From positions 1 to 64,000 of the forward strand of contig JASJCI010000023.1 of NCBI GenBank assembly GCA_030066085.1: 64,000 nt of DNA, read 5' to 3'. The notes beneath the pieces are model-generated. The model worked only from the letters and a program-made list of their open reading frames with translations, was not told where the DNA came from and did no database searches. The number at the start of each line of letters is the position of its first letter. Positions within the stretch are counted from its first letter, which is position 1. The position numbers and the translations under genes were made by a program. Below are positions 53,080-61,922 of this stretch, piece after piece. Source of the DNA: Gammaproteobacteria bacterium. Lineage in GTDB: Bacteria; Pseudomonadota; Gammaproteobacteria; GCA-001735895.

Positions 53080-53922
53080 ATGCAACAACGCCGCTTTGTC
53101 CAGTGCGACGTGTTCACGCCGACGCCGACGCGGGGTAACGCGCTCGCCGTGGTGGTCGATGGCAAGGGCGTCGGCGATGCGGACATGCAGCGCTTCGCCG
53201 CCTGGACCAATCTCGCCGAAACCACGTTCATCCTGCCGCCGACCGATCCATCGGCCGACTATCGCCTGCGTATCTTCACCACTACTCGCGAAATGCCCTT
53301 TGCCGGGCACCCGACGCTCGGCAGCTGCGCCGCCTGGCTGCACAGCGGCGGAACGCCGCGGCAAGCCGGCGTCGTGCGCCAGCAGTGCAACATCGGTATC
53401 GTCGAGATCGATATCAGCAATCCATCCCTGCCGGCCTTTACCGCACCGCCGACCGAGATTCGCCCCATGGCCGACGCCAGCAGGGCGGCGATCGTCGCCG
53501 CGCTGGATATTCCGCCCGACGCAATCCTGCAAAGTGTCGAACTCGATAACGGCCCCGTTTGGCAGGCGTTTCGTCTCGACAGCGCCACCAGCGTGCTGGC
53601 GCTGGATGCGGCGCGAGTCAGCTGGCCCGGGTTCCAGTCGATCGGTCTGCTCGGCGCGCATCCGCCAGGCAGTGAATGCCAGTTCGAGGTGCGTATGCTC
53701 GCGCCTTCGAGCGGCATGAGTGAAGACCCGATCACCGGCTCGCTCAATTCGGCGCTGGCGCACTGGCTGCAGCGCGAGGGTGAACTGAGCCGACCCCTGG
53801 TCATGGCACAGGGCACGGTTATCGAACGCCATGGCCGGGTTTTCCTGGCGCCGCGCGAGGACGGTGAGATCAGCGTCGGCGGCCAGGTCCATGTCCTGAT
53901 CGAGGGCAGCGTCTTGCTGTAA
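53080..53922 (+). CDS. PhzF-family isomerase/epimerase-like protein
   Basis: 280 aa from ATG 53080. Two-lobed diaminopimelate-epimerase-like fold; E47 in NLAETTFIL matches the catalytic Glu of PhzF. FTTTREMPFAGHPTLGSCA and EDPITGSLNSALA are family signatures. Substrate unknown outside phenazine pathways, and no phenazine genes are nearby. Confidence 0.88.
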   Translation: MQQRRFVQCDVFTPTPTRGNALAVVVDGKGVGDADMQRFAAWTNLAETTFILPPTDPSADYRLRIFTTTREMPFAGHPTLGSCAAWLHSGGTPRQAGVVRQQCNIGIVEIDISNPSLPAFTAPPTEIRPMADASRAAIVAALDIPPDAILQSVELDNGPVWQAFRLDSATSVLALDAARVSWPGFQSIGLLGAHPPGSECQFEVRMLAPSSGMSEDPITGSLNSALAHWLQREGELSRPLVMAQGTVIERHGRVFLAPREDGEISVGGQVHVLIEGSVLL

Positions 53923-53929
53923 ACGCCAC

Positions 53930-54574
53930 GTGCTCGAATTCTGGGGTCGCAAAAATGCCTACAACGTCCAGAAAGTGAGCTGGATGCTGGCCGAGCTCGG
54001 GATCGACTTTCGCCATCACGATGTCGGCAGCCGGCCGGGCGATCTCGATGAACCCGAATTCGTGCGCCTCAACCCGCACCGGCGGGTACCGGTCATCGTC
54101 GATGGCGATCGCGTGGTGTGGGAATCGAACACCATCCTGCGCTATCTCGCGAATCGCTACGATCCGGACGGGCTGTTGCCATCGGATCCCTGGCGGAGAT
54201 CGCTGGTTGAGCGCTGGATGGACTGGGAACTGACGCGCCTGCAGGTCGACTTTATCGACCTGTTCTGGGGCTACTATCGCCAGCCCGCCGACGAGCGCGA
54301 CGAGACCGCAATCGAGGATGCTCGCGCACGCTGCGGGGCCGCGATGCGTCAGCTCGAGCGACAACTCGAAGCCGGCGACTACCTGGCGGGGGCTCGCTTC
54401 AGCGTTGCCGATATCGCCTGCGGCGTATGCCTGTATCGCTATTTCAATCTCGGACTGCCGGTGGAAACCCCGGACCGACTGCTGGACTGGTACCAGCGAC
54501 TGGGTGCCCGTGACGCTTACCGCGACACGGTGATGCTGCCCTTCGACGATCTCCGCGGCCGCACCAGCTTCTGA
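53930..54574 (+). CDS. Glutathione S-transferase-like protein
   Basis: 214 aa from GTG 53930. Thioredoxin-like N-terminal domain with FWGRKNAYNVQKVSWMLAEL, RRVPVIVDGDRVVWESNTIL (cis-Pro and ESNT glutathione contacts) and an all-helical C-terminal domain with AGARFSVADIACGVCLYRY. Conjugates or reduces substrates with glutathione; specificity unknown. 7 nt after phzF-like, so probably co-transcribed. Confidence 0.9.
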   Translation: MLEFWGRKNAYNVQKVSWMLAELGIDFRHHDVGSRPGDLDEPEFVRLNPHRRVPVIVDGDRVVWESNTILRYLANRYDPDGLLPSDPWRRSLVERWMDWELTRLQVDFIDLFWGYYRQPADERDETAIEDARARCGAAMRQLERQLEAGDYLAGARFSVADIACGVCLYRYFNLGLPVETPDRLLDWYQRLGARDAYRDTVMLPFDDLRGRTSF

Positions 54575-54656
54575 AACGAGCTAGCCGTGAATCCCGCGCA
54601 GGCGCATTGCCCGGCATCGTCAAAGCGGTATCATGTCCCCTTTGCCGGGGAGCTGG

Positions 54657-55091
54657 ATGCTGCACTATCGCGCGCTACGGGCGGATGATTTTGACCATGC
54701 CATGACGCTGTGGCGCAGCTGCGAAGGTGTCGGCCTGCGCGATTCGGATTCGGCGGCCGGCCTTGCGGTTTACCTGCGGCGTAATCCCGGCCTGAGTTTT
54801 GTGGCCGAGCTGGACGGCCACATCGTCGGCAGCGTGCTTGCCGGCCATGACGGTCGGCGCGGCTACCTGCAGCACCTGGCGGTAGCCCGTGAGCACCGCC
54901 GTCGCGGTATCGGCAGTCGATTACTTGAGCTCAGCCTGGCCGCGCTCGAGGCCGAGGGTATCGGCAAGATGCACGTGCACGTGTTCGACGACCATCGCGC
55001 GGGCCGAGAATTCTGGCAGCGACGCGGCTGGCAACAGCGCGACGAAATTCGACTGTACTCATGGATTACGGGGAACAACAGAAACCTTTGA
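54657..55091 (+). CDS. GNAT-family N-acetyltransferase (first of two)
   Basis: 144 aa from ATG 54657 with GGGGAGCTGG as ribosome site. Acetyl-CoA loop HRRRGIGSRLLELSL after the core strand RGYLQHLAVAREH. Substrate unknown. The 3' end overlaps the next acetyltransferase by 31 nt in another frame. Confidence 0.85.
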   Translation: MLHYRALRADDFDHAMTLWRSCEGVGLRDSDSAAGLAVYLRRNPGLSFVAELDGHIVGSVLAGHDGRRGYLQHLAVAREHRRRGIGSRLLELSLAALEAEGIGKMHVHVFDDHRAGREFWQRRGWQQRDEIRLYSWITGNNRNL

Positions 55092-55564
55092 ACGGCCAGG
55101 TCGCACCACTGGATCCCGCCAGCAACGAGGCGCGCGCGCTGATCGCGCTGTCCGACGCCTACTACGAGGGGCTTTATCCTGCCGAGAGCAACCACCTCGA
55201 AAGCATTGCCGATCTCGAGGCGCCGGGCGTTTTCCTGGTCGGTTGTCGAGTCGAGGACCAGCTGGTGGGCAGCGGGGCATTCAAACTGATGTCCGACGAC
55301 GGCGATTACGCGGAAATCAAGCGCGTGTTCGTGCTCGACTCGCATCGAGGGCAGGGGCTGTCGCGACGTATCATGAGTGCGCTCGAGGACGAGCTCGCGA
55401 CGCGCGGCATCGGCTGTATTCGCCTCGAAACCGGTGTGCACCAGCCGGAGGCGCTCGGGCTCTATCGCCGGCTCGGCTACGTCGAGCGTGGGCCTTTCGG
55501 CGCCTACCGGCCAGATCCCCTGAGCGTATTCATGGAAAAACGACTGGCGGCGGGCGGCGCATGA
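55061..55564 (+). CDS. GNAT-family N-acetyltransferase (second of two)
   Basis: 167 aa. Core strand YAEIKRVFVLDSHRGQGLSRRIMSAL with the acetyl-CoA loop RGQGLS. FKLMSDDGDYAEIKR and the GVHQPEALGLYRRLGY C-terminal region are typical. Sequence is only distantly like the preceding one, so not a recent duplication. The stop overlaps the next start (ATGA). Confidence 0.86.
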   Translation: MDYGEQQKPLNGQVAPLDPASNEARALIALSDAYYEGLYPAESNHLESIADLEAPGVFLVGCRVEDQLVGSGAFKLMSDDGDYAEIKRVFVLDSHRGQGLSRRIMSALEDELATRGIGCIRLETGVHQPEALGLYRRLGYVERGPFGAYRPDPLSVFMEKRLAAGGA

Positions 55565-56016
55565 ACCTGGCCCTCGACCGTTTCGCCGAAGACAACGCGA
55601 TTATCGACGAACTCGTGTTCTGGCCGCCGAAACCGACGCCGATCCGTCGCGTACGGGCCTGCTCGTCGATGTTCCGCAAACCGTTCATCGAGGTCGAGAT
55701 GCTTGACGGCCACACCTTCCAGCGCCATTTTGCGCGCGATCGATTTGCCGACGAATGGGCGCGGGCGGTAGTTGTGCTCGAAACCCTGACCGATATCGAG
55801 CTGGTCGACGAGCTGCGCGTGCCCCCGCCACCCGATGCCGAGCGGCTGCGCGGCGAAGCGCTCGCGGTGCGCGCCGAATGTATCGCCGAGTGCGAGCCGA
55901 TGTACGACCAGGGCATGTACCAGCAGTACCTGCTGCAATTCGGACCCAATTGCCGTGATTTGCCAACGACGACGCTGGCGCGAATCGAGTACGCCCGTAC
56001 GGCGCTCGCGGGCTGA
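55561..56016 (+). CDS. Hypothetical protein, unknown fold
   Basis: 151 aa from ATG 55561, overlapping the acetyltransferase stop. Soluble, with acidic and Cys-containing C-terminal part (ECIAECEPMYDQGMYQQYLL). No family recognised. Codon use and frame look like its neighbours. Coupled to the second acetyltransferase. Confidence 0.72.
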   Translation: MNLALDRFAEDNAIIDELVFWPPKPTPIRRVRACSSMFRKPFIEVEMLDGHTFQRHFARDRFADEWARAVVVLETLTDIELVDELRVPPPPDAERLRGEALAVRAECIAECEPMYDQGMYQQYLLQFGPNCRDLPTTTLARIEYARTALAG

Positions 56017-56022
56017 CAACCC

Positions 56023-56784
56023 TTGTTCTTCGGCCCCGCCGAACTCGTTTTCATCAGCCTGGCTTTCGTGCTCGCGGGCCTGGTCAAGGGCGTGGTTGGC
56101 CTCGGCCTGCCGACGACGAGCCTGGCATTGCTCGCGATCGCGTTCGATTTGCCCACCGCGATGGCGCTGCTGCTGGTGCCGTCCTTGGTAACCAACTGCT
56201 GGCAGGCGCTGAACGGCGGCTACCTCGTGACGCTGCTGCGGCGGCTGTGGCCGATGCTGACCGCGGCCACCCTGTGTATCGGGATCGGCGGACTGGCCCT
56301 GCAGCGCATCGAGCTGTACTGGTTGACGGCATTACTGGGGTTGCTGCTGGTCATCTATGCCGCCAGTGGCCTCGCGGGACTTGATCTGCGGCTGGCGCCG
56401 CGGCGAGAGGCCTGGAGCGGTCCACTGGTCGGTGCACTCAACGGGGTGCTGACCGGTATGACCGGCTCCTTCGTCGTGCCGGGGGTCATGTACCTGCGGG
56501 CGCTCGGGCTGCCGCGTGATCAGCTGGTGCAGGCCATGGGCCTGCTGTTCGCGCTGTCGACGCTGGCGCTCGGCCTGGTGCTGCGCTCGGCGGACCTGCT
56601 GCCGGTGCACGGGCTGGGCTGGTCGGGGCTGGCGCTGCTGCCGACCCTGCTCGGCATGGCGCTCGGCCAGCAGTTGCGTCGACGCCTGTCGGAAAGTCGC
56701 TTTCGACGGTTGCTCATGCTGACGTTGCTGGGGCTCGGCGGTTTTATCCTGGTGCGCGCGTTGTGGCCCGCTGTTGCCGGCTAG
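56023..56784 (+). CDS. TauE/SafE-family membrane transporter
   Basis: 253 aa from TTG 56023, with about eight membrane helices. Family halves: GLVKGVVGLGLPTTSLALLA near the N-terminus and GALNGVLTGMTGSFVVPGVM in the second half. Exporter of sulfite, sulfoacetate or similar organosulfonates in characterised members; substrate here unknown. 6 nt after the hypothetical gene, convergent with ppc. Confidence 0.88.
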   Translation: MFFGPAELVFISLAFVLAGLVKGVVGLGLPTTSLALLAIAFDLPTAMALLLVPSLVTNCWQALNGGYLVTLLRRLWPMLTAATLCIGIGGLALQRIELYWLTALLGLLLVIYAASGLAGLDLRLAPRREAWSGPLVGALNGVLTGMTGSFVVPGVMYLRALGLPRDQLVQAMGLLFALSTLALGLVLRSADLLPVHGLGWSGLALLPTLLGMALGQQLRRRLSESRFRRLLMLTLLGLGGFILVRALWPAVAG

Positions 56785-56805
56785 GCCGCGCAGCCGCCGG
56801 GTGTC

Positions 56806-56868
56806 GCGCCGGAATCCGGCGCCGGGCTTGCTCGAGACAGCAGAGCCCGAACTCTGCCTCTGGTTCGG
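56806..56868. terminator. Two hairpins between convergent tauE-like and ppc genes
   Basis: GCGCCGG (56806-56812)/CCGGCGC (56816-56822) with loop AAT, and CCGAAC (56847-56852)/GTTCGG (56863-56868). No T-run follows either, so intrinsic termination is uncertain, but both sit between convergent genes. Confidence 0.4.
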
Positions 56869-56919
56869 CAACAAACGCTGACCCGTTCGACGTTGCAGCC
56901 GATGCGCGCGAAGTTGAAT

Positions 56920-59745
56920 CTAGCCGGTATTGCGCAAACCGGCCGCGATCGCGTTGATAGAGCTCAGCAGCGCGGCCTGCCAGAGTTGCCGGTCCGCCTC
57001 GGGCTGGCTTTCGTCGCGGAACTTGTGCAGCAGCTCTACCTGCAGGTAGGCCAGCGGATCGAGGTAGGGATCGCGCCGCGTCAGTGCCAGGGTCAGCACG
57101 GGATTGTTGGCCAACAGCTCGGGAACCCTGGCGATTTGCTGCACGCTGTCGATACTGCGTCGGTTTTCCGCCTCGATCGCACCGTGAATCCGGCCTGCCA
57201 GCGCGCTGTCTTCGCACAGCTTGCTGTATTCGCGCGCGATCTTCATGTCCGACTTGAACAGCGACATCTGCAGGTTGTCGATCATCGCCCTGAAAAAAGG
57301 CCAGCGGCTGTACATCGCGTGCAGCTCGCGCTGCCTGCCGCGGCCACCGGCCAGCCAGCTTTCGATGGCGTGGCCGACGCCGTACCAGGCGGGCATGGTG
57401 GTGCGCGACATGCTCCAGCCGAATACCCATGGAATCGCGCGTACCGACGCCTTGGACAGATCGCCCTTGCGCCGGTGCGACGGGCGCGAACCGATGTTCA
57501 TCAGGCCGATTTCGGCTACCGGCGTCGCCTGGTAAAAATACTCGAAGAAACCCTCGGTACGATCGGTGAGGGCGCGATAAAAATCCTCCGATGCGTCCGC
57601 CAGTTGCTGCATCGGTGCGTGAAATTCGGAGTAGTCGGCGCTGTCGTCGCGCGCCGGATCCAGGCTGGCTTTCATCAGGCCGGTAATGCCCATCGCCAGC
57701 TCGTAGATCGCGGTTTCGGCGTTGCTGTAACGATGCGACAGGACTTCACCCTGTTCGGTGAACTTGATCTGGCCCTGTACGGTTCCGGGCGGCTGCGCCA
57801 TGATCGCCTCGTGCGTCGGTCCGCCGCCACGGGTGATAGTGCCGCCGCGACCGTGGAACATGCGGCAGGCAACGCCGTGCCCGGCGCTGATGCGCTTTAC
57901 CTTTTCCTGCGCCTGGTACAGACCCCAGGAGGCCGACATGATGCCCCCGTCCTTGCAGGAATCGGAGTAGCCGAGCATGACTTCCTGGGTGCCCCCGCTG
58001 TCGAGCAGCAGCTGCTTGTAAACGGGGTTGGCAAGCAGGCTGTCGAGTACCGTGTCGATATGATTCAGGTCGTCGATGGTTTCGAACAGCGGCGCGATCT
58101 CGAGCTCGCTGAACAGCGCGCCGTCACGCACGCCGGCGAGCCCGGCGAGAAAGCCGAGAAACATGACTTCCATGATGTGGCTGGCGTTGTGCGTCATCGA
58201 GATCACGTAACTGCCGATACAGTCCCGGCCGATCTCGGCGCGCATTTCGGCGATACACTGGAACAGCTCGAGCGTTTGCCGGTCGTCTTGTTCGAGGTCA
58301 CCGGGGTCGAATTCTGCGAAGCGGCCGGCTTCGATGAATCCGGCCAGCAATGCCACGCGATCGGCTTCGTCGAGCTCGCAGTAGCCGGTCTCGCCGGTCA
58401 GCGCGAGGATCGCGTCCACTGCCTGCGTGTGGCGGCCGGACTCCTGCCGCACGTCGAGCTCGAGCAGGTGAAAGCCGAAGGTCTCGGCGATGCGGATCGT
58501 GTCCTGCAACTCGGCGTTGGCCGCGGCATACGCGCCGTGGCCGATCAGCGAGTCGCGAATCGAGTACAGGTCGGCGAGAAACTCGGCCGCGTTCGGATAG
58601 GCGTGATCCGCGTTCGGCGTGTAGGCGGAGCGCATCCGGTTGCGTACCACGGCCAGGTTTTTCTTCAGCCGGTAGTGCATGTGCAGCAGCTTGCGCCGAT
58701 ACACCTCGTCTTCGAACTGGTCGCGGCGCTGTGCGAAAGATTCGACGCCCAGCGTGGCGTCGACCTCGAAGCGGCGCAGGAAGTCCGCACCGGGCTCGAA
58801 CCAGCGTGAAGACATCGTCAGGATTTGCGCGAGGTTGTAGACCTGGCGCACGTACTCGGCAAGGATGACCTCGGACTGCATGCGTAACGCCAGGCGGGTC
58901 GTGTCGGCGGTGACGAAGGGATTGCCGTCACGGTCGCCGCCGATCCACGAGCCGAATCGAATGAAGCTCGGCACCTTCACCAGCGGCCGGCCGTACTCGT
59001 TCTCGCCGTATATGCGGATCACCGCGCGCTCGAGGTGCCGATAGTCGATCACGATCGCCTCGAACAGGCTGCGGCGGAAGTAGTGCAGCCCGTTCTTGAT
59101 TTCGTCGCTCACGCTGGGCTTGCTCGGCCGGACCTCGTTGGTGCGCCACAGGATTTCGATCTGCAGCTGCAGCGCGTCGACCAGGTCGTCGCGCTCGAAG
59201 GGGCTCAGGCGCGGATCGGTCAGTGCATCGATGATCCGGAACACTTCGCGCTGGTGGAACATGATCGTGCGTCGGCGCGATTCCGTCGGGTGCGCGGTAA
59301 ACACCGGCTTGTACAGCAGGCGATCGAACAGTGCCTGCAGCGCTTGCGCCTCGACACCCTGCTGGTGAAACTCCTGCAGCGTGTGGAAGAACGAACCGAC
59401 CCAGGCGGCGTGGCCGTGTTTCTGCACCGACATGCGCCGCAGGCGGTGCAGGTAGTCTTCCTCGGCGAGGTTGACCAGGTTGAAGTAAATCGCGAAAGCG
59501 CGGATAACCTGGGTCATGATCCGCGGTTCGAGACCCGCGATCAGGTCGCGCAGCAGCTTGCGCTGCGGTTCGCTGTCGCGCCGGCGCAGCTGGATGAAGC
59601 CGGTGCGCAGCGATTCGACCGCGTGGAAAACCTCGGGTGGCTCGTACTTGAGCAACACGTTGCCGATCAACTTGCCGAACAGCTTGACCCGCGAACGCAG
59701 GTCCTGGTCCGATTTGGCATGGAAGCTGATACTGGGTACGCTCAT
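56920..59745 (-). CDS. ppc: Phosphoenolpyruvate carboxylase
   Basis: 941 aa. It carboxylates PEP to oxaloacetate to refill the TCA cycle. Catalytic H152 in [10 protein letters not shown], the lysine-containing [20 protein letters not shown], and the mobile loop [19 protein letters not shown]. The C-terminus GLRNTG is typical of the bacterial enzyme. Start ATG 59745; divergent from nnr. Confidence 0.96.
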   Translation of the reverse strand: MSVPSISFHAKSDQDLRSRVKLFGKLIGNVLLKYEPPEVFHAVESLRTGFIQLRRRDSEPQRKLLRDLIAGLEPRIMTQVIRAFAIYFNLVNLAEEDYLHRLRRMSVQKHGHAAWVGSFFHTLQEFHQQGVEAQALQALFDRLLYKPVFTAHPTESRRRTIMFHQREVFRIIDALTDPRLSPFERDDLVDALQLQIEILWRTNEVRPSKPSVSDEIKNGLHYFRRSLFEAIVIDYRHLERAVIRIYGENEYGRPLVKVPSFIRFGSWIGGDRDGNPFVTADTTRLALRMQSEVILAEYVRQVYNLAQILTMSSRWFEPGADFLRRFEVDATLGVESFAQRRDQFEDEVYRRKLLHMHYRLKKNLAVVRNRMRSAYTPNADHAYPNAAEFLADLYSIRDSLIGHGAYAAANAELQDTIRIAETFGFHLLELDVRQESGRHTQAVDAILALTGETGYCELDEADRVALLAGFIEAGRFAEFDPGDLEQDDRQTLELFQCIAEMRAEIGRDCIGSYVISMTHNASHIMEVMFLGFLAGLAGVRDGALFSELEIAPLFETIDDLNHIDTVLDSLLANPVYKQLLLDSGGTQEVMLGYSDSCKDGGIMSASWGLYQAQEKVKRISAGHGVACRMFHGRGGTITRGGGPTHEAIMAQPPGTVQGQIKFTEQGEVLSHRYSNAETAIYELAMGITGLMKASLDPARDDSADYSEFHAPMQQLADASEDFYRALTDRTEGFFEYFYQATPVAEIGLMNIGSRPSHRRKGDLSKASVRAIPWVFGWSMSRTTMPAWYGVGHAIESWLAGGRGRQRELHAMYSRWPFFRAMIDNLQMSLFKSDMKIAREYSKLCEDSALAGRIHGAIEAENRRSIDSVQQIARVPELLANNPVLTLALTRRDPYLDPLAYLQVELLHKFRDESQPEADRQLWQAALLSSINAIAAGLRNTG

Positions 59746-59772
59746 AGCGGGTCCCGCGGCAAACTGGCCGCG

Positions 59773-59781
59773 AGTATATCA
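59773..59781 (-). promoter_or_regulatory. Extended -10 promoter candidate for ppc
   Basis: Minus strand TGATATACT (59781-59773) fits TGnTATAAT with one mismatch, 27 nt before the ppc ATG. The region 17 nt upstream has no -35 match. Confidence 0.5.
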
Positions 59782-59875
59782 GAGGCGACCGGCCCAGCCT
59801 GCGGGTTTTCGCCAGGGATCTTGCCAGCATCGCTCGTCATCGCCGTGCGCGGTAGCTTTGGCGCGTCCACTGGGG

Positions 59876-59881
59876 TATAAA
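59876..59881 (+). promoter_or_regulatory. -10 box very close to the nnr start
   Basis: TATAAA (59876-59881) is followed by the nnr ATG at 59888, only 6 nt later. Initiation would give a transcript with essentially no 5' leader, and no ribosome binding site is seen before the ATG. A weak -35 may lie near 59853. Confidence 0.45.
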
Positions 59882-59887
59882 TCCCGC

Positions 59888-61345
59888 ATGTATCTTTATA
59901 CGCCCGAATCCGTCTATGCACTCGACCGTGGCGCGATCGACAAGGATCGCATCAGCGGCAGCGAGCTGATGGCGCGGGCGGGCGAGCGCGTCTGGCAGGA
60001 ACTGTCGCAGCGCTGGCCGGGCGCAAGCCGAGTCTGCGTATTCGCCGGTGCCGGCAACAACGGTGGCGATGCATTCGTGGTTGCCGACTGCGCCCGGCGC
60101 GCCGGGGTCGAGGTTCAGCTCTATACCCTGGGTGACCTGTCGCGCCAGTCCGACAGCGCGCGGCATTTTCGCGAGCGCTGGCAGGCCGGCGGCGGAGTTT
60201 GCGAAACCTGGGCAGGGCAGGTTATCGAGGCCGACGTGATCGTCGACGGCCTGCTTGGCATCGGCCTGCAGCGGGATCTCGATTCGTCCTGGCAGGAACT
60301 GATCGAAGCGATCAACCGGCCGGCCGTGCCACGCGTGGCGATCGATATTCCGTCCGGGCTGAATGGCCTGACCGGCACGGTCCAGCCGCTGGCGGTGCGC
60401 GCCGACCTGACCGTGACTTTCATCGGGCGCAAAACCGGTCAATTCCTGGCCGATGGCCCGGATTATTGCGGCGAGCTGGTGTTCACCGACCTGGGTGCGT
60501 CGCGGCTGTCGCGGGCCACGGCGGAACCGGCGCTGGAGGTGCTCGAGCATTGTTCGCTGCCGCCGCCACGGCGCTCCAATTCGCACAAGAATCACTACGG
60601 TCACGTGCTGGTCGTCGGCGGTGCGCCGGGCATGAGCGGGGCGGTCGCGCTGGCGGCACGCGCGGCCCTGCGCAGCGGCGCGGGGCTGGTGACGGCGCTG
60701 GTGCACCCGGATTGCCGCGCCAGCCTGGCGCCGTTTGCCGAAGTCATGACGCTCGACTGGAGCAGCCTCGACGACAAGCTCGCGCAGGCCAGCGTGGCAC
60801 TGGTCGGCCCCGGCCTTGGAAACAGTGCCGCCGCCGACGATTGCCTGCGCTTGCTACAGCGGGCCGAGATACCGATGGTGATCGACGCCAGCGCGCTGCG
60901 CGCGCGCTTTCTGCGGGCGCTCGGCGCGCAAGCGCGGGTCATCACGCCGCATCCGGGGGAGGCCGCGAGCCTGCTGGACACTGCCGCGAGCGCGGTCCAG
61001 GCGGACCGCATGGCGTCGGCGGCTGCACTGGTGCGGGAATTCGGCGCTGTCACGGTGCTCAAGGGCTCCGGTACGCTGATCGCGGCCGAGGGCGCGACCA
61101 CCGCGATCAATACCGGTGGGCATGCCGGGATGGCCAGTGCCGGCATGGGTGACGTGCTCGGCGGCATGATTGCAGCCCTGCTTGCACAGGGTATGCAACC
61201 GGCCCCGGCGGCCCGTGCCGGCGTATTTCTGCACGCGGCCTGCGCCGATGACTTTGCCCGCGGAGGCGCGCCCGAGTGCCTGATCGCGAGCGATATCATC
61301 GATCGGCTGCCGGTTGTTATGCAGGGTGTGCGCGATGCATGCTGA
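59888..61345 (+). CDS. nnr: Bifunctional NAD(P)H-hydrate epimerase / ADP-dependent dehydratase
   Basis: 485 aa from ATG 59888. It repairs hydrated NADH and NADPH. N-terminal YjeF_N epimerase domain with GAGNNGGDAF (54-63) and VDGLLGIGLQRDL; C-terminal ribokinase-like dehydratase domain with GGAPGMSGAVALAARAALRS, TPHPGEAA and the catalytic NTGGHAGMASAGMGDVLGG. Overlaps tsaE by 11 nt, as in many bacteria. Confidence 0.94.
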   Translation: MYLYTPESVYALDRGAIDKDRISGSELMARAGERVWQELSQRWPGASRVCVFAGAGNNGGDAFVVADCARRAGVEVQLYTLGDLSRQSDSARHFRERWQAGGGVCETWAGQVIEADVIVDGLLGIGLQRDLDSSWQELIEAINRPAVPRVAIDIPSGLNGLTGTVQPLAVRADLTVTFIGRKTGQFLADGPDYCGELVFTDLGASRLSRATAEPALEVLEHCSLPPPRRSNSHKNHYGHVLVVGGAPGMSGAVALAARAALRSGAGLVTALVHPDCRASLAPFAEVMTLDWSSLDDKLAQASVALVGPGLGNSAAADDCLRLLQRAEIPMVIDASALRARFLRALGAQARVITPHPGEAASLLDTAASAVQADRMASAAALVREFGAVTVLKGSGTLIAAEGATTAINTGGHAGMASAGMGDVLGGMIAALLAQGMQPAPAARAGVFLHAACADDFARGGAPECLIASDIIDRLPVVMQGVRDAC

Positions 61346-61802
61346 GCTGCTGGTGGCTGACGAGGCGCAGATGCGCGCGCTCGGCGCGCGCCTGGTAAGC
61401 GCCTGTGACAGCGGCGGCGTCATTACCCTGAGCGGTGAACTCGGAACCGGCAAAACCACGCTGGTGCGCGGTGGGCTGCGCGCTCGCGGGGTAGAGGGCG
61501 GGGTGCGCAGCCCGACCTATACCCTGATCGAGTATTATCCGCTGCCCGATTTTGCCATCGCGCATTTCGACCTGTATCGACTCGGCGACCCCGAGGAGCT
61601 GGAATACCTCGGTTATCGCGACTACCTCAATCCATCGACCCTGTGCCTGATCGAGTGGCCGGAGCGCGCGGCCGGGTACCTGCAGGGGGTCGACATCGAG
61701 GTGGAACTGGCGTACGACCCCGCCGGGCGCAGAGTCAGCCTGCGCGCGTGCAGCGCAGATGGTCGGCGCGTGCTGAGTGCCGCCGCCCTGACGAGCGTCT
61801 GA
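61335..61802 (+). CDS. tsaE: tRNA t6A modification ATPase TsaE
   Basis: 155 aa from ATG 61335. P-loop GELGTGKTT (34-42), then VRSPTYTLIEYY and IEWPERA, the TsaE signatures. It drives the TsaBD cycle by ATP hydrolysis. Order nnr-tsaE-amiC is conserved in Gammaproteobacteria. Confidence 0.95.
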   Translation: MHAELLVADEAQMRALGARLVSACDSGGVITLSGELGTGKTTLVRGGLRARGVEGGVRSPTYTLIEYYPLPDFAIAHFDLYRLGDPEELEYLGYRDYLNPSTLCLIEWPERAAGYLQGVDIEVELAYDPAGRRVSLRACSADGRRVLSAAALTSV

Positions 61803-61862
61803 ATCTCTTCACAAGATTTTTAGAAAAAGTCACTATCTAGTTAATAAATATAGGAAAAGGCG

Positions 61863-61891
61863 TTGATTTTCGTCCCGCCTTTGGCTATAAA
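61863..61891 (+). promoter_or_regulatory. Strong sigma70 promoter for amiC
   Basis: TTGATT (61863-61868), 17-nt spacer and TATAAA (61886-61891). An A/T-rich segment (61806-61858, in a G+C-rich genome) directly upstream resembles an UP element. The ATG is 31 nt after the -10 box. Confidence 0.75.
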
Positions 61892-61922
61892 TGGGCCAAG
61901 GTAACAAAGCAAGACGGGAATC

